Shown piece by piece: positions 21,736-31,906 of a stretch of DNA of 64,000 nucleotides (position 1 is the stretch's first letter; the number at the start of each line of letters is the position of its first letter). The position numbers and the translations under genes are program-made. This DNA comes from Cladopsammia gracilis (Eukaryota; Cnidaria; Anthozoa; Scleractinia; Dendrophylliidae): positions 636,001 to 700,000 of the forward strand of contig JAJGOT010000321.1 of the NCBI GenBank assembly GCA_022457155.1, read 5' to 3'. Below the pieces are notes generated by a model. It was not told the origin of the DNA. It ran no database searches and worked only from the letters and a program-made list of their open reading frames with translations.

Positions 21736-21804
21736 ATGTTGGCTTCTTCAAAGCTCCACCAATTCAAGCGGCGCTTCATTCTTCCTGCCCATGCGATCCC
21801 AAAG
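21736..21804 (+). CDS. Gene 2, candidate first exon
   Basis: ATG in the context CACCATG is followed by 23 codons (MLASSKLHQFKRRFILPAHA, then IPK) and a good donor AAAG|GTAATT in phase 0. The phase matches the exon at 26543. The peptide is basic, without a signal peptide or known motif. It is chosen as the start because it is the first in-frame ATG with a strong context. The alternative is initiation at the Met in the next coding exon (MNLEREILEI), which is where TFIIS N-domains often begin; then this exon would be untranslated or spurious. Confidence 0.45.
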
Positions 21805-22129
21805 GTAATTAAGCTTACATTAACAATGTAAATCAGTTTAAATACTATATTTGTTTGCCTGCACCGAAGTTTTTCTAAGAATTTCATGCTTCTGTCTTTT
21901 AATACAAGGGTTTTAAAATACGCAGTGGCTATATTTCGTACGTCGGCTCCCGTACGCGGACTTCGATTTGCTATTCGTACGGGAGTCCAAAACTTTCGAC
22001 AATTTTCGATGTTATTCTTCACTTTTGTTGGTCCACAATATTAAATGTTCGTTTAGCTGTATGAAGCGCTTCTGGTAAGCGATATTGACTGTATACATTA
22101 CTACGCGAGCGACACATGTACACCCGTGG

Positions 22130-22245
22130 TAATCAATCGATAAAAATTGATATCGGAAAATCATTCGATAAATCGATATCTATCGATAAATTGATTTTAA
22201 ACGATATCGACTTTATCGGTCAATCGATAAAAATCGATACTCACA
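22130..22245. repeat. ATCGAT-rich palindromic repeat
   Basis: Overlapping AATCGATAAAAATCGATA and CGATATCGA motifs, in the same class as 9670-9838 and 23440-23605. Confidence 0.7.
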
Positions 22246-22275
22246 CGCCGACGAAGTGACTTGATTGTGACTCTA

Positions 22276-22996
22276 AGGTTACAGTGTACCTTCGGGGGTG
22301 TCTCCAGTATAACAGCTCTAGCGTCTTAAGATTACACTTAATATACCTAAACCCAGATATCAAATTAAAGCTTATAGAGCTGGCTATCTAAATATGGAAA
22401 CCATTTGGTAATAAAGTGAATTGTCGAATTTTTTACGACGTCTTAATTCGAACGTCCGAATCAGCTTTAAAACACTATAACTCAAAGCGATTATTGTATT
22501 TTGCTAATTTGATTTCTTCTCGGGTTTCCGGACACAAAGCGCTAAAAAAACGTGTCGGCGATTTCCCATATTCAATTGCAGTGAAAAGTTACAGAATATT
22601 TTCGAAACAGGGAGAAAAAAATTGGAATGATCGCACGGAAATGGCTCTTGACGAAAAAGTTTTCGGAAATAAGAAATTCGCCGACACGTTTTTGTTGATT
22701 ATATGTTAGCCTAGCTTCTGTCCAAATTTGAGGAAAATCGAACAAATTTCCTTTGAGTTGTAGCTTTTTAAAGTGTCCCCAACAAGCGAAAAATGAACTT
22801 TGAGAAAACAGCGCTTAAAAAAACATATCGCTTCATAAACAAACTCCGCCTACAAAAGTTATACCGTCATTTCTCCGTCAATTTTCACTATTTGTCGATA
22901 ATTTTTTTTTGGATAAAAGTTCATTCTGTAAACTTTATTTTGACGCCCAAAAAAAAATTTTCGATAAATTTTCGATCTGAAGGTACACTGTAACCT
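22276..22996. mobile_element. 721-bp DNA transposon, TA target site (family copy 1)
   Basis: Ends AGGTTACAGTGTACCTTC and the exact inverted GAAGGTACACTGTAACCT are flanked by TA (22274-22275 and 22997-22998). A second copy lies inverted at 41812-42538 and a truncated one at 51135-51686. No transposase is encoded. It is a Tc1/mariner-type non-autonomous family in gene 2 intron 1. Confidence 0.88.
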
Positions 22997-23261
22997 TAAA
23001 TGTAGATTTCAAAGGCGGCAATGAAATGATTTGTTGACAAGCACTGTAGAAGAGACCAAAGAGCCTGCATTATGATTTTCTTCCTGATTTTATTGTTCGA
23101 TTACAAGGTTTTCGTCTAAATTTTCTCTTTTTCCTTTGTTCCGGCGGTTTTGAAACCACATTTTAACCTAAGAAATATGGGGTATGAGAAGTGATCAATA
23201 TAAGGAATGATTCAAAAACTAGGCTCCTACGCATGCGCAGACACCTTTGAGCTCGTCACGC

Positions 23262-23362
23262 GATTAGCCTCCTACGCTACGTTCTTAGGGCTCGTCACGT
23301 GTTTCCCTAACGTGGGGGAAAAACGCGTGACGAGCCCTAAGAACGTCTGCATAGGAGGCTAT
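23262..23362. repeat. Foldback MITE, about 36-bp arms
   Basis: TAGCCTCCTACGCTACGTTC and on to GGGCTCGTCACG is mirrored by CGTGACGAGCCC through AGGAGGCTA. Another AGGCTCCTACGCATGCGCAG copy sits just upstream (23220). Confidence 0.75.
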
Positions 23363-23439
23363 CATGCGATAAGATCTTACTGGTGAGCTCTTTCATATCT
23401 TTTAGTGTTTCCATTTCGAAAAATGGTATGATAATTCAG

Positions 23440-23605
23440 TTTCGATAAATTCGATATTTATTGATAAAATCAATAGCCCTAATTCAAAAATCGATAATTA
23501 TCGATTACTCACAACAAAGTCTTTTATTGATTTTTATCGAATTTCGAAAAAATTAATTGATTTTTATCGAATGTTATCGATTATCGATATTATCGATTGA
23601 CTACC
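23440..23605. repeat. ATCGAT-rich palindromic repeat
   Basis: Dense TCGATAAAATC and TTATCGATTATCGATATTAT-type motifs. The flank at 23620-23700 (CTTCGATTTGCTAT, ATGTTATTCTTCACTTT) also matches 21960-22025, so the repeat unit is larger than the ATCGAT core. Confidence 0.65.
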
Positions 23606-26542
23606 TCGGATGTACACACGTCGAAGAATACTCCCGTACGGCTGCATACGGCCAACTTCGATTTGCTATAATCCGTATGATGTTATTCTTCACTTTGCAC
23701 TTTTGTTGATCCACAATGAAGATCGCCTTTTGCTGTAAGGAGTGATTCTTTTCGATTCTTTTTGTTATTATGTTTCATTAGCATTAATTTGAGTGTACTG
23801 GGACTATACCACGCACGATTTAGGCATACATGTAGTGTACTCTCCGCATAATTTAATAACAGAATGACTAATAGATCAATAATCAATTACAAAGTTCTAC
23901 ACTCACCTCGTTAACAGAAAGTCCTGTGAACTTCGCCAATGTTGCCAAAAGAAGCGACATTGGGTGTACAGTAATAATTATTTTCTTTTTATTTGCTGGG
24001 GCCTTTGGCTGTCCATGCTTAGGAAACCGTAAGGCTACAATTGTATAAGACCATTGACTTTGGATGTCAAATCCTTGTCCATCGATAGCTCAAAACGGTG
24101 AAAAAATTGTTCAAACTCATGGCTAATTATTTGAAAAAATGCTACAATAACAGTTAGACTTCCAATTACACAACTTGGGACTATGCGGTAAGATTCCAAT
24201 TCACTGTGTACAATGTTCAGTAATTTCAATGGCATCAAAAATGGCAAATTTCACCCTCTGTGCTTGCAGTGCATTTTTGGTGACTGCTTTAAAATACATG
24301 CATAGCAAAATACAAATGTACATCTATGACAACTAATTGACCTAATAAACAAAATGTTATTGGAAAGAAATAATTCTTGCGGACATAAAAAAGAAATTTT
24401 AGAATTCATAAGTGAATCTTTCAATGGCATGTTTTGAGCCTGATGGTTCTGGTCTTAAAAGTGCTGTAACCCAGCTATTGAGTAAGGTACATGTACATGA
24501 AGCATTTGCTGCCTTTAACTTAGTAACTTACTCAAGTGTACATGTAACTCAATTCTTGTCATATAATCTCCACCCACTTGTAACTGCTCTGTGGTAGTAG
24601 CCAACTCGAAAGCTTGGCTCCTTTGGCTACTACACACTCTTCTTTTGTTATGTTTAATTCAATGTCTAGTTAGCTCTGTTCTTACTTTTTTTTTATTTCC
24701 TTAATGTTGGTTTATTGTAATAATTGAATAAGTGTGAATAATTGAACTTGAACTTGAGAACTACATGTGTATAAGGCCAGGACATGGCGGTATAAATTTA
24801 TGTTGATGCAATTTCTGTTATGTTCGGTGGTATTCACTGCCCTTTAATAACACCCCTTTTGAGTGGACTTTCACACATCAAAGGGGAGAAACATGAATTT
24901 TTACCTGATAAATTTTATTTGCCAGATTAAAGATGATATGTCATTTCATAAAAAAGAAATGCAGATTGATTGTATTAATAACCAAACTTAATCAAGAGAT
25001 TGAATAATTGTTTGGAGGTTGTATACAGCACTTTAACTTGACCTCAATTTTGATAGCCTTCAATTTCTTCCAAAAATATGCATGTACACTGTATGTACAT
25101 GTAGGTCAAAAGTAATAAACAGTGGATTTTGGTTGACATTTCACATGACAGAGAAAACCTGTTGACAGTGCCTTTAAATACAACACATAATTTACTTAAC
25201 ACGAAAAGTCAACTTCTACTATATACAAATAATAATGATATTGCATCGATCTCCTTTAAGGAGGTCTTTGATATAATTATAAATATGAGGGGGCTCAAAT
25301 GCTCTCAACAATTAAATCTACATGTATACTGTAGGGTGCCCAGCACGTTAACTTTGTGTTAGAAATTACACATGTTCATGTACACAATGTAGTAAATTCA
25401 TCTTAGTATGATTATTGTATACTGTACATTGTAGCCTGGAGCTATCAGCAACTGTAAGGGCACAGCCCTGTACATGTATACATGTATGTTGTAGTTTAAA
25501 ATGAATCTTAGGTCAAAATGATTTCAAACTAGTTTAATTTGGATTTTCTTTTGTTCCAGATTCATTACCATAATCCTAAGACAAAGAAAAGTACAAATCA
25601 AACTAGTTTAAAATCATTTTAACTTAAGATCATTTTAAACTACAACTTACACATATTTAAAGACATGTGCCTGTGCAGTGTAAATTTACATTGTATGATA
25701 TTGTAGCTGGAAAAGGGGCAATTAATTACATGTACTTGATTCTATGAAATGCTTACTGTACTTAGCATGTATTAATTGTTTTTTTTTATTATCGTAACTG
25801 AATGCACAGCAGAAAATTTCCAGCGTAACTCCATACCTTACGTTGTTTGCACATGTACACTTTCATCATAAAATTAATCAGAATACACTGTAGTTTATCT
25901 AGAAGATGCTGGTACATGTAATTTTCACAAATGAAGATGTAGCTTGACACAGGGAAAACACACTGTACAGTTGTGTACTGGTATTTGGACTTCACCAAAG
26001 GAAGGTTCCTCCACATTAATGTACAGTGTGGTGTGAAGATTAAATTTAGGTTGAAAACTCAAGTTTGAGAGCACTTGTCAGCCTTTGAAGCAAAGCTCAA
26101 CTTGGCCACATTTGAAATAAGTTGCCCAATATTTATAACCTTCTGAATTGTACTCCATTCAGTCCAATTACCATTACTTATAGGATCAGATTTTCTTATC
26201 TCACTGGTGGCCAGATTGACAGGGCTCCACTGTATTATTATTTCCATTGTATGGAAACTTACTCACAGTGTACATGTACATGTATGTAATCCTTTTTTCT
26301 TCTATGGGATAAAACCTGTCCAAAATATTTTGCCAAGTACATGGTTTCTACTAAACTTGCAAGAGCACTTGGAAATTTTAAGGGTGGTGGTTTACTAGAA
26401 GCTACATGCACATGTACATGCAAATTTATACCCGTGACAGTACATTTCTATATTTGAACTAATAATAGACTGCCAGCGACAGTTGGTGCAATGGGTGATA
26501 AGCTGAGACTAGCATTTTACTGTTTTTGCACTGTCTTTACAG
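23606..26542. other. Intron 1 of gene 2; TACATGTA-rich, LINE-like tail and hairpin
   Basis: No exon recognised. 24590-24770 looks like a LINE 3' end, closing in a TTGAACTTGAACTTGAG-type tail (low confidence). 25488-25648 is a foldback with arms GTTGTAGTTTAAAATGA / TCATTTTAAACTACAAC. Palindromic TACATGTA and ACATGTACATG words are scattered throughout. Confidence 0.5.
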
Positions 26543-26623
26543 ATTGAAAGCACAATGAATCTTGAGAGAGAGATTTTAGAGATTGGCAAGCAACTAGGAA
26601 AGTTTATTAATGAAGAAAGAACG
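26543..26623 (+). CDS. Gene 2, exon: start of TFIIS N-terminal domain
   Basis: Bounded by CTTTACAG and ACG|GTGAGC, 27 codons, phase 0 at both ends. The peptide IESTMNLEREILEIGKQLGK forms the first amphipathic helix of a TFIIS N-terminal domain (TCEA proteins begin with a similar Glu/Lys-rich helix). It joins without a break to IDFDGVVDLLNRLNSLPITL in the next exon, where the domain becomes unmistakable. Confidence 0.78.
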
Positions 26624-26779
26624 GTGAGCCACACTTCTTGATATTTTGACTAGTGGATCATTCAGATTATATTCATGCACGAGCAGAATGATCAAAAGTG
26701 AACAGTTGCAGTATTGTGAAAATATACATGTAAAATACATGTACATCTAGGCTTCTGTACTTTTGGATTAAGATTTCCG

Positions 26780-27180
26780 TATAACTCCATGCGCATGTGG
26801 AAAAATGTCGGATGGTTTCGCGAACGTAGCAGGAATTACAGCCCGCACACAAAAATTTGTAAACAACACACGAACGGAGCCGACTCGGGATACAGTCTTT
26901 CACATCAAACATGTTACTGATCTTGAAAGACGAAAAGAGTAATTTTATATCTGTATTATTACAATGACGTTTGATAAGTTGCCAAATCCTTTTATGCGTA
27001 ACACTGAAAAAATGGCCTATATAAGGTAATTTGAAATAAAATGGGGGTGCAGCTTTAGAGGTAGGATCTGGGGGACAGTCAGAAATGTTGTGGGTCCCAG
27101 TAATGTAACGGTTGACAACCTTCTCAATTGTTTTATTACAATTACAGCAATCATCTTTAAACATATAATACACTGGGGAA
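26780..27180 (-). pseudogene. Penelope-like element remnant, RT C-terminus to endonuclease start
   Basis: The minus-strand frame reads FKLPYIGHFFSVTHKRIWQL, then IKLLFSSFKISNMFDVKDCI, VVYKFLCAGCNSCYVRET and IRHFSTCAW. This is the region between the PLE reverse transcriptase and its Cys/GIY-YIG endonuclease. The expected GET.RH..R..EHL is degraded (VRET, CAWSYTE). It is truncated on both sides, in antisense to gene 2, within its intron. Confidence 0.8.
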
Positions 27181-27643
27181 TTAAAAAAGTTTACAGATGA
27201 TGAAACGAGTGAAAATTTGCATATCTGTCTCCCTATATTACATGTATAACTCGTTCAACGCTTCACGTAATTATTCACGAGATAATAAAAGGCTGAAAAC
27301 TACATACCATTTGAATAAACACCAGGCATTTATTACAAGCGCACTGCATTTGCCTTGCTAGTCAGGGACACAGAAGTTGAATAATATATTCTTAAAATAA
27401 CATGGTCTGAATATTTATTCCCTCCCAAATAACCTTGAGGCATTTAATTGTATTTTTGATGGTTCAATAACAAGCCTTACAGTGTATTTTGACAAGGTAT
27501 TTTTATTTTAAATGAGAAAAGATGTTTATTTGAGTGAATAATGGAACTCGTGATACAACAGTATTTGTCAACAACACGATCATGAAAAAACTTCGTCTGA
27601 ACATTTATTTGATGTTATGATTTAAATTTTCTTTTGTCTACAG

Positions 27644-27833
27644 ATAGATTTTGATGGTGTAGTGGATCTTTTGAATAGGCTCAACAGTCTTCCCATCACC
27701 TTAGAATTGCTTCAACGGACAAGAATAGCAACTATCATCAACATTTTGAGAAAAAAGCTCATAGAATGGAACTCAGATACACATGTTACATGTAGTTCAC
27801 TGATTAATTCATGGATTCAGAAATGTTTTCCAG
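27644..27833 (+). CDS. Gene 2, exon: TFIIS N-terminal (LW) domain core
   Basis: Bounded by GTCTACAG and TTCCAG|GTGAGA; phase 0 in, one base out (190 nt). The sequence VVDLLNRLNSLPITLELLQR followed by TRIATIINILRKK, and the closing helix SSLINSWIQKC, follow the four-helix TFIIS N-domain pattern. TCEA has LL..L...PMTLELLQSTRIG..VN.LRK and ..LAKSLIKSWK at the same places. This fold binds disordered partners in transcription-elongation complexes (TFIIS, Mediator MED26, Elongin A, IWS1). Here a short charged insertion (LIEWNSDTHVTC) replaces the usual loop between the last two helices. Downstream the gene does not encode the TFIIS zinc ribbon; instead exons lead in frame to a kinase. It could instead be the 3'-truncated remnant of a TCEA-like gene, but the consistent phases argue against that. 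Confidence 0.82.
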
Positions 27834-28049
27834 GTGAGAGATTTTAAAGTGAAAAATCTGCAATCTTATATGTTCAATAAGTTTGCTGAATGGAATTTTT
27901 AAGGAGGAATTTTAGGCAGTCAAGGAGAAATATTATTGTAAACAAGGCTTAATAGCTATGGGTTCTCCAAATCTTCACATGTTTATATAATAATAGGGAG
28001 CTTATGAATCAGTGACTTCTTTCATGCTGATGACTTTCAGTGACATCAT
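27834..28049. other. Intron sequence, nothing recognised
   Basis: AT-rich, without repeats or splice-site pairs of note. Confidence 0.4.
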
Positions 28050-29972
28050 AAGCTACAATCTCGGACAGAACTGTTGAGACACTTAGGCAAATTGTGAGCA
28101 TTTCTTAGCATTTAAAAGGAATTATCATATCTACCTCCCCCTACCCCCCACCAAACAATGTTGTACATACTCAAAAAGTGTCCTTGGTCTCTGAGCAATC
28201 CTGCTAAAGCAACATTGAACGGAGGAGGGAGAGGAGGGCTTCGATAAATGTGATTTTTGACAGGATATTAGACTAACGGTTGTCTTGCGCGCGGAAACAC
28301 TACTGTCTCAACGAGTTCTGTCTGAGATTGTCTATGATTTTGGATTACCATAACTCCGCGTTAAAAAATCATTTGGATCCAAATATTTTTTTCGGCAGAC
28401 ATTGTACATGTTTAATACTTTGTGATAAAGCGTAAAAAAGCGAAATCCAGCAATTAGAACTAATCAATTATGAGGTGTATTCGTGCGTGACAACTGTACA
28501 TCGCGCATTGCGTGACAATAATATCAGCGCTATATCGCAGTTCTAAAAATACTTCAGTGCAATAAAATTCATTGTTCCAATGCTTCAAAAATCAATACGA
28601 TGATTCAACATGAAGTGACAAAAAGGAATATGACCGTTGTAAACATCTCAGTAGCGACAATGAAGTATCTTGAACCAAAGAAAGAAGAGAAAATTGCATA
28701 CATGTATTAAAGGCCAGAAATAAAAAGCGAAGCCGAAGTGAAAGCACAGCCTTTAATGCCTAAATAACTAACATCTATACGGTTTACAGCGAAGTCAAGT
28801 TTGATTTCATACGGTTCATAAAGACTGAGAGTGAAAATTTAATGGTTCACAACGGTTCACGCAATATATTAAAGAATTAATATCATACATATTTTTTTAA
28901 TTATGTGAACCGTAGCTGAACGAGGTTGTTTACAAATTCCTTTTCCTATGGTATACAGTTCGCCTTGTGAACCGACTGAAAACTGACATAATATCCTCAT
29001 ATTCAACTAGTTCAACTGTGGTGGCGGGAGGATGTATTGTAAGCTCAGAAAAGCATTTGCCACATGCAGGAATTTCCCTTTGCTCCGCGCGTGGGGTCCA
29101 AAAATTCCTTTGAGGATAGCCACTGTTGATTGCGATCTTGCTTCAGGCCTATGTGGTAATGCTCTCCGTATTTTCTGTGCTTTTCACGGCAACAACACCA
29201 GTGTAGAATTTTCGCATTGCCAATGGTGAATGACCTAACAACTGCTAATGCAAAATATTCGCGCGAAGGAAACATATCCACATTCGCCTAGCTATAGGTT
29301 AGTAGATAAACACTCCAAACCTCCTTCGCACCATGTAGTTCACCCACTGATTCTGAATTATCGAAAAGAACATTCCTCACTATCATAACTCCTTAAGAGA
29401 TCCATTTACACTGCTGATTCCGAGTAATACTGACAAATCTATCAACTCAAGCGTCAGAGACGTGAAAGTTGTTCTCAAGCCGGAACCATGGTGGCTTTAA
29501 AGCCATACAAGTGTTGACAACTTTTGTCATCGGAGTTCCATAAGTCAAATTTTCACCGTCAAATTTTTATTTCTTACACAATTTAAAGGAAAATCTAGCA
29601 AAATAACAACTTTTATGAATAGAACACGAAAAAACAACAATAACTTGTATTGAAACATAACAACCTTAATAAAACATAAAACAGTCTATATACAATCTCG
29701 GACAGAACTGTTGAGACACTTAGGCAAATTGTGAGCATTTCTTAGCATTTAAAAGGAATTATCATATCTACCTCCCCCTACCCCCACCAAACAAGGTTGT
29801 ACATACTCAAAAAGTGTCCTTGGTCTCTGAGCAATCTTGCTAAAGCAACATTGAACGAAGGAGGGAGAGGAGGGCTTCGATAAATGTGATTTTTGACAGG
29901 ATATTAGACTAACGGTTGTCTTGCGCGCGGAAACACTACTGTCTCAACGAGTTCTGTCTGAGATTGTAGCTT
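28050..29972. mobile_element. Composite-like unit: two direct MITE copies bracketing 1.36 kb
   Basis: Two about 277-bp copies (28055-28331 and 29692-29967) lie in direct orientation and are nearly identical. Each has inverted ends CTCGGACAGAACTGTTGAGA and the complement (TGTCTCAACGAGTTCTGTCT). The outermost bases form a longer inverted pair, AAGCTACAATCTCGG at 28050 and CTGAGATTGTAGCTT ending at 29972; the inner ends lack this extension. The 28332-29691 interior has no recognised gene. Confidence 0.7.
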
Positions 29973-30159
29973 GGTGTTGCCAACATTTCCATGCCAAAAT
30001 TAGCTTACAATGCCAGGATGGCGACCTGGTGATATCCCCCCAAATTCAAACAATGCTGACGTTTTTTGCAGAAGTCTAGTTTTCACCAGGAAAACAAGGA
30101 AAAAAAACTGCTATTATTCATGTTCAAAATGCCAAACTTCCGAGAGATGAGGGCATGCA

Positions 30160-30880
30160 TTGTATATGCCTACTGAAAAGGATTCATTGACAATAGAGTT
30201 TGTTTTGCTGTTTGATGCTAACACCTTTGAAAACGCCATAAAATTATTGGAAGTACAGTGTACATGTTCATTGTATGAACGAATTGACCTTGATAGGCTG
30301 ACAAATGATGAATGTAAAGCCAAATTCCAGATGTACAGGAACAACATCATTATACAAACTTGCTGATCTCCTTCTATTACCGGATGAGATCATTACTTAT
30401 AATGGCGTAGTAGTTGGCTTGATTTAGAACTGTGTTTTGTATATGTTTTGTATTCATTTTCTCAATTGCTTCGCTTGTCCTTGCCAATAAAAAGATAATG
30501 ATTCCCCACTTTGCCAAACCCTGTTCTGGAGCTTTGCATCATAACAAATCACATGATTGACTCAATCTACATGGCATCATCTGCTTCGAGATACTATACA
30601 TGTACTTTCACCAGCAAACCTAGTGTTGTATGTTGATGCGATTCACCGATCAGGTGCAGCTTTGGAGAACTGCTGGGTTTTATAGATGGGATGGCTCGGC
30701 CAGGAGTTAATTCTCCAGGCCTGGAGTAAATCCGCTGTCTGCAATAGACACATGGATTCATGAATTCCATAACATTCCAGTCAGTACATTGTAGCATTGC
30801 CCAGTGGATTGGTTGGTTTGTTCAGTAAAGGCGATATGCCAGGATAGTGGAATGCTGGCATTCTTCTGTTAACTTTTTTT
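30160..30880 (+). pseudogene. PIF/Harbinger transposase-derived pseudogene
   Basis: Pieces in several frames follow the Harbinger nuclease (HARBI1-like) order. First is EFVLLFDANTFEN..., then YERIDLDRLTNDECKAKFQ and YKLADLLLLPDEIITYNGVV. Near 30630 YVDAIHRSGAALENCW and GFIDGMARP cover the first catalytic Asp region. Near 30840, CQDSGML-like sequence corresponds to the second Asp block. Frameshifts and stops (for example near 30360 and 30700) make it inactive. It could have mobilised TAA-flanked MITEs such as that at 36043. Confidence 0.65.
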
Positions 30881-31384
30881 TTCAAAACCTCATAAGATTC
30901 TCCAGTTAACCCATTTTTCATTAAATTACATAAAACTACCAATATCTTGACACCATACAAGAAAAATGTACAGCGTACACCACTGTACAAGATTTTCAAT
31001 AGAAAATGCCTGGCTTAGGGTCTTTTTGGTTGGAGCCATTCCAATAATATTTAAACTTCCTACAGTTACATTGAAGATTACATACATACTATTTATTCAG
31101 AAATCCACTCAGGATTTCAAACTTGAATTGGCTTACTGGAAGTTATCCTTGAATTCTGAAAACAAAGTGAAACAACCCGAATTAATTAACTTTAATTATT
31201 GTAAACATTTGAAATTACAAGGTCAAGTAAAAAAATTTCTGATTTGTGTTTGCTGCTGTTGCATAAGCATTTGACACATTGTACATTGTATCTGAAACTG
31301 TTGTTGTTGACTCTTCATTTGTTCTCGAAACTACCTGGCCATTTCTTATTGCTGCCGAAATATCATGTTTTTTTTTTTGTGTAG
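30881..31384. other. Intron sequence of gene 2
   Basis: No gene or clear repeat seen; T-rich tract before the acceptor at 31384. Confidence 0.4.
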
Positions 31385-31422
31385 GTTACAAGAGAAAAAG
31401 TACCAAACTGGAATCTTCCCAG
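31385..31422 (+). CDS. Gene 2, small basic exon
   Basis: After a long T-tract and GTAG, 38 bases complete the codon left at 27833 (G+GT = Gly). They encode YKRKSTKLESSQ and end at a consensus donor CAG|GTAAGT in phase 0. The Lys/Arg-rich peptide could extend the last TFIIS-domain helix or form part of a nuclear-localisation signal; both are inference. Confidence 0.6.
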
Positions 31423-31628
31423 GTAAGTAATCTTTTAATGATTTCACTCAATCAAGCTTTTTCTAGACTTCAGCCTGGATCGTTGTGCCAGAAAATGTAT
31501 GAAAACATTATTTTCATTTGGTTTAGTATCACAAACTTACATGTAGCATGTGTGTTCACTCATGTTTGTTTTTTCCTTCATGTTGGTTCGATTTAAATCA
31601 ATGGATGTGTTGATTTCACCTCAAGCAG

Positions 31629-31642
31629 CCGGATGGTGGAAG
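31629..31642 (+). CDS. Gene 2, possible 14-nt microexon
   Basis: CACCTCAAGCAG precedes 14 bases (CCGGATGGTGGAAG) and a strong donor GTAAGC. Phase 0 in and two bases out fit exactly an acceptor at 34639 (GACAG), giving PDGGR-QPVTKP. If it is skipped, the neighbouring acceptor at 34643 also keeps frame, so alternative inclusion would change four to five residues without a frameshift. Confidence 0.35.
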
Positions 31643-31906
31643 GTAAGCTGGATAAATCTGTTCGGTAAAATGGTCTTTTTTTTTAAACAAGAACTTGATT
31701 GTGTGTGCTTTGAATGATATTTCAGTGTGACAATTGGTTTCTATCGGGGAGTGGGTAGGGTGGGTTCTTGAAGACAGAAAATCTCCACTTTTAGGTTTGT
31801 TTGCAAAGAAAAAAATCTTACATCTAGTTTGCCATATTTTTTCAAGGTTAAAATTATCCTCAAGCTCTAGATGTGTCATTTAAAAAAATAATTGGAATCT
31901 GTTGTA

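Noticed and set aside
24035..24247. 70-codon minus-strand frame with hydrophobic stretches
   Set aside because: No recognised family and no supporting splice sites; antisense within a gene 2 intron.
28055..29967. Direct repeats as LTRs of a retrotransposon
   Set aside because: Each 277-bp copy has its own terminal inverted repeats, and the 1.36-kb interior has no gag/pol or primer-binding site, so MITEs fit better than LTRs.
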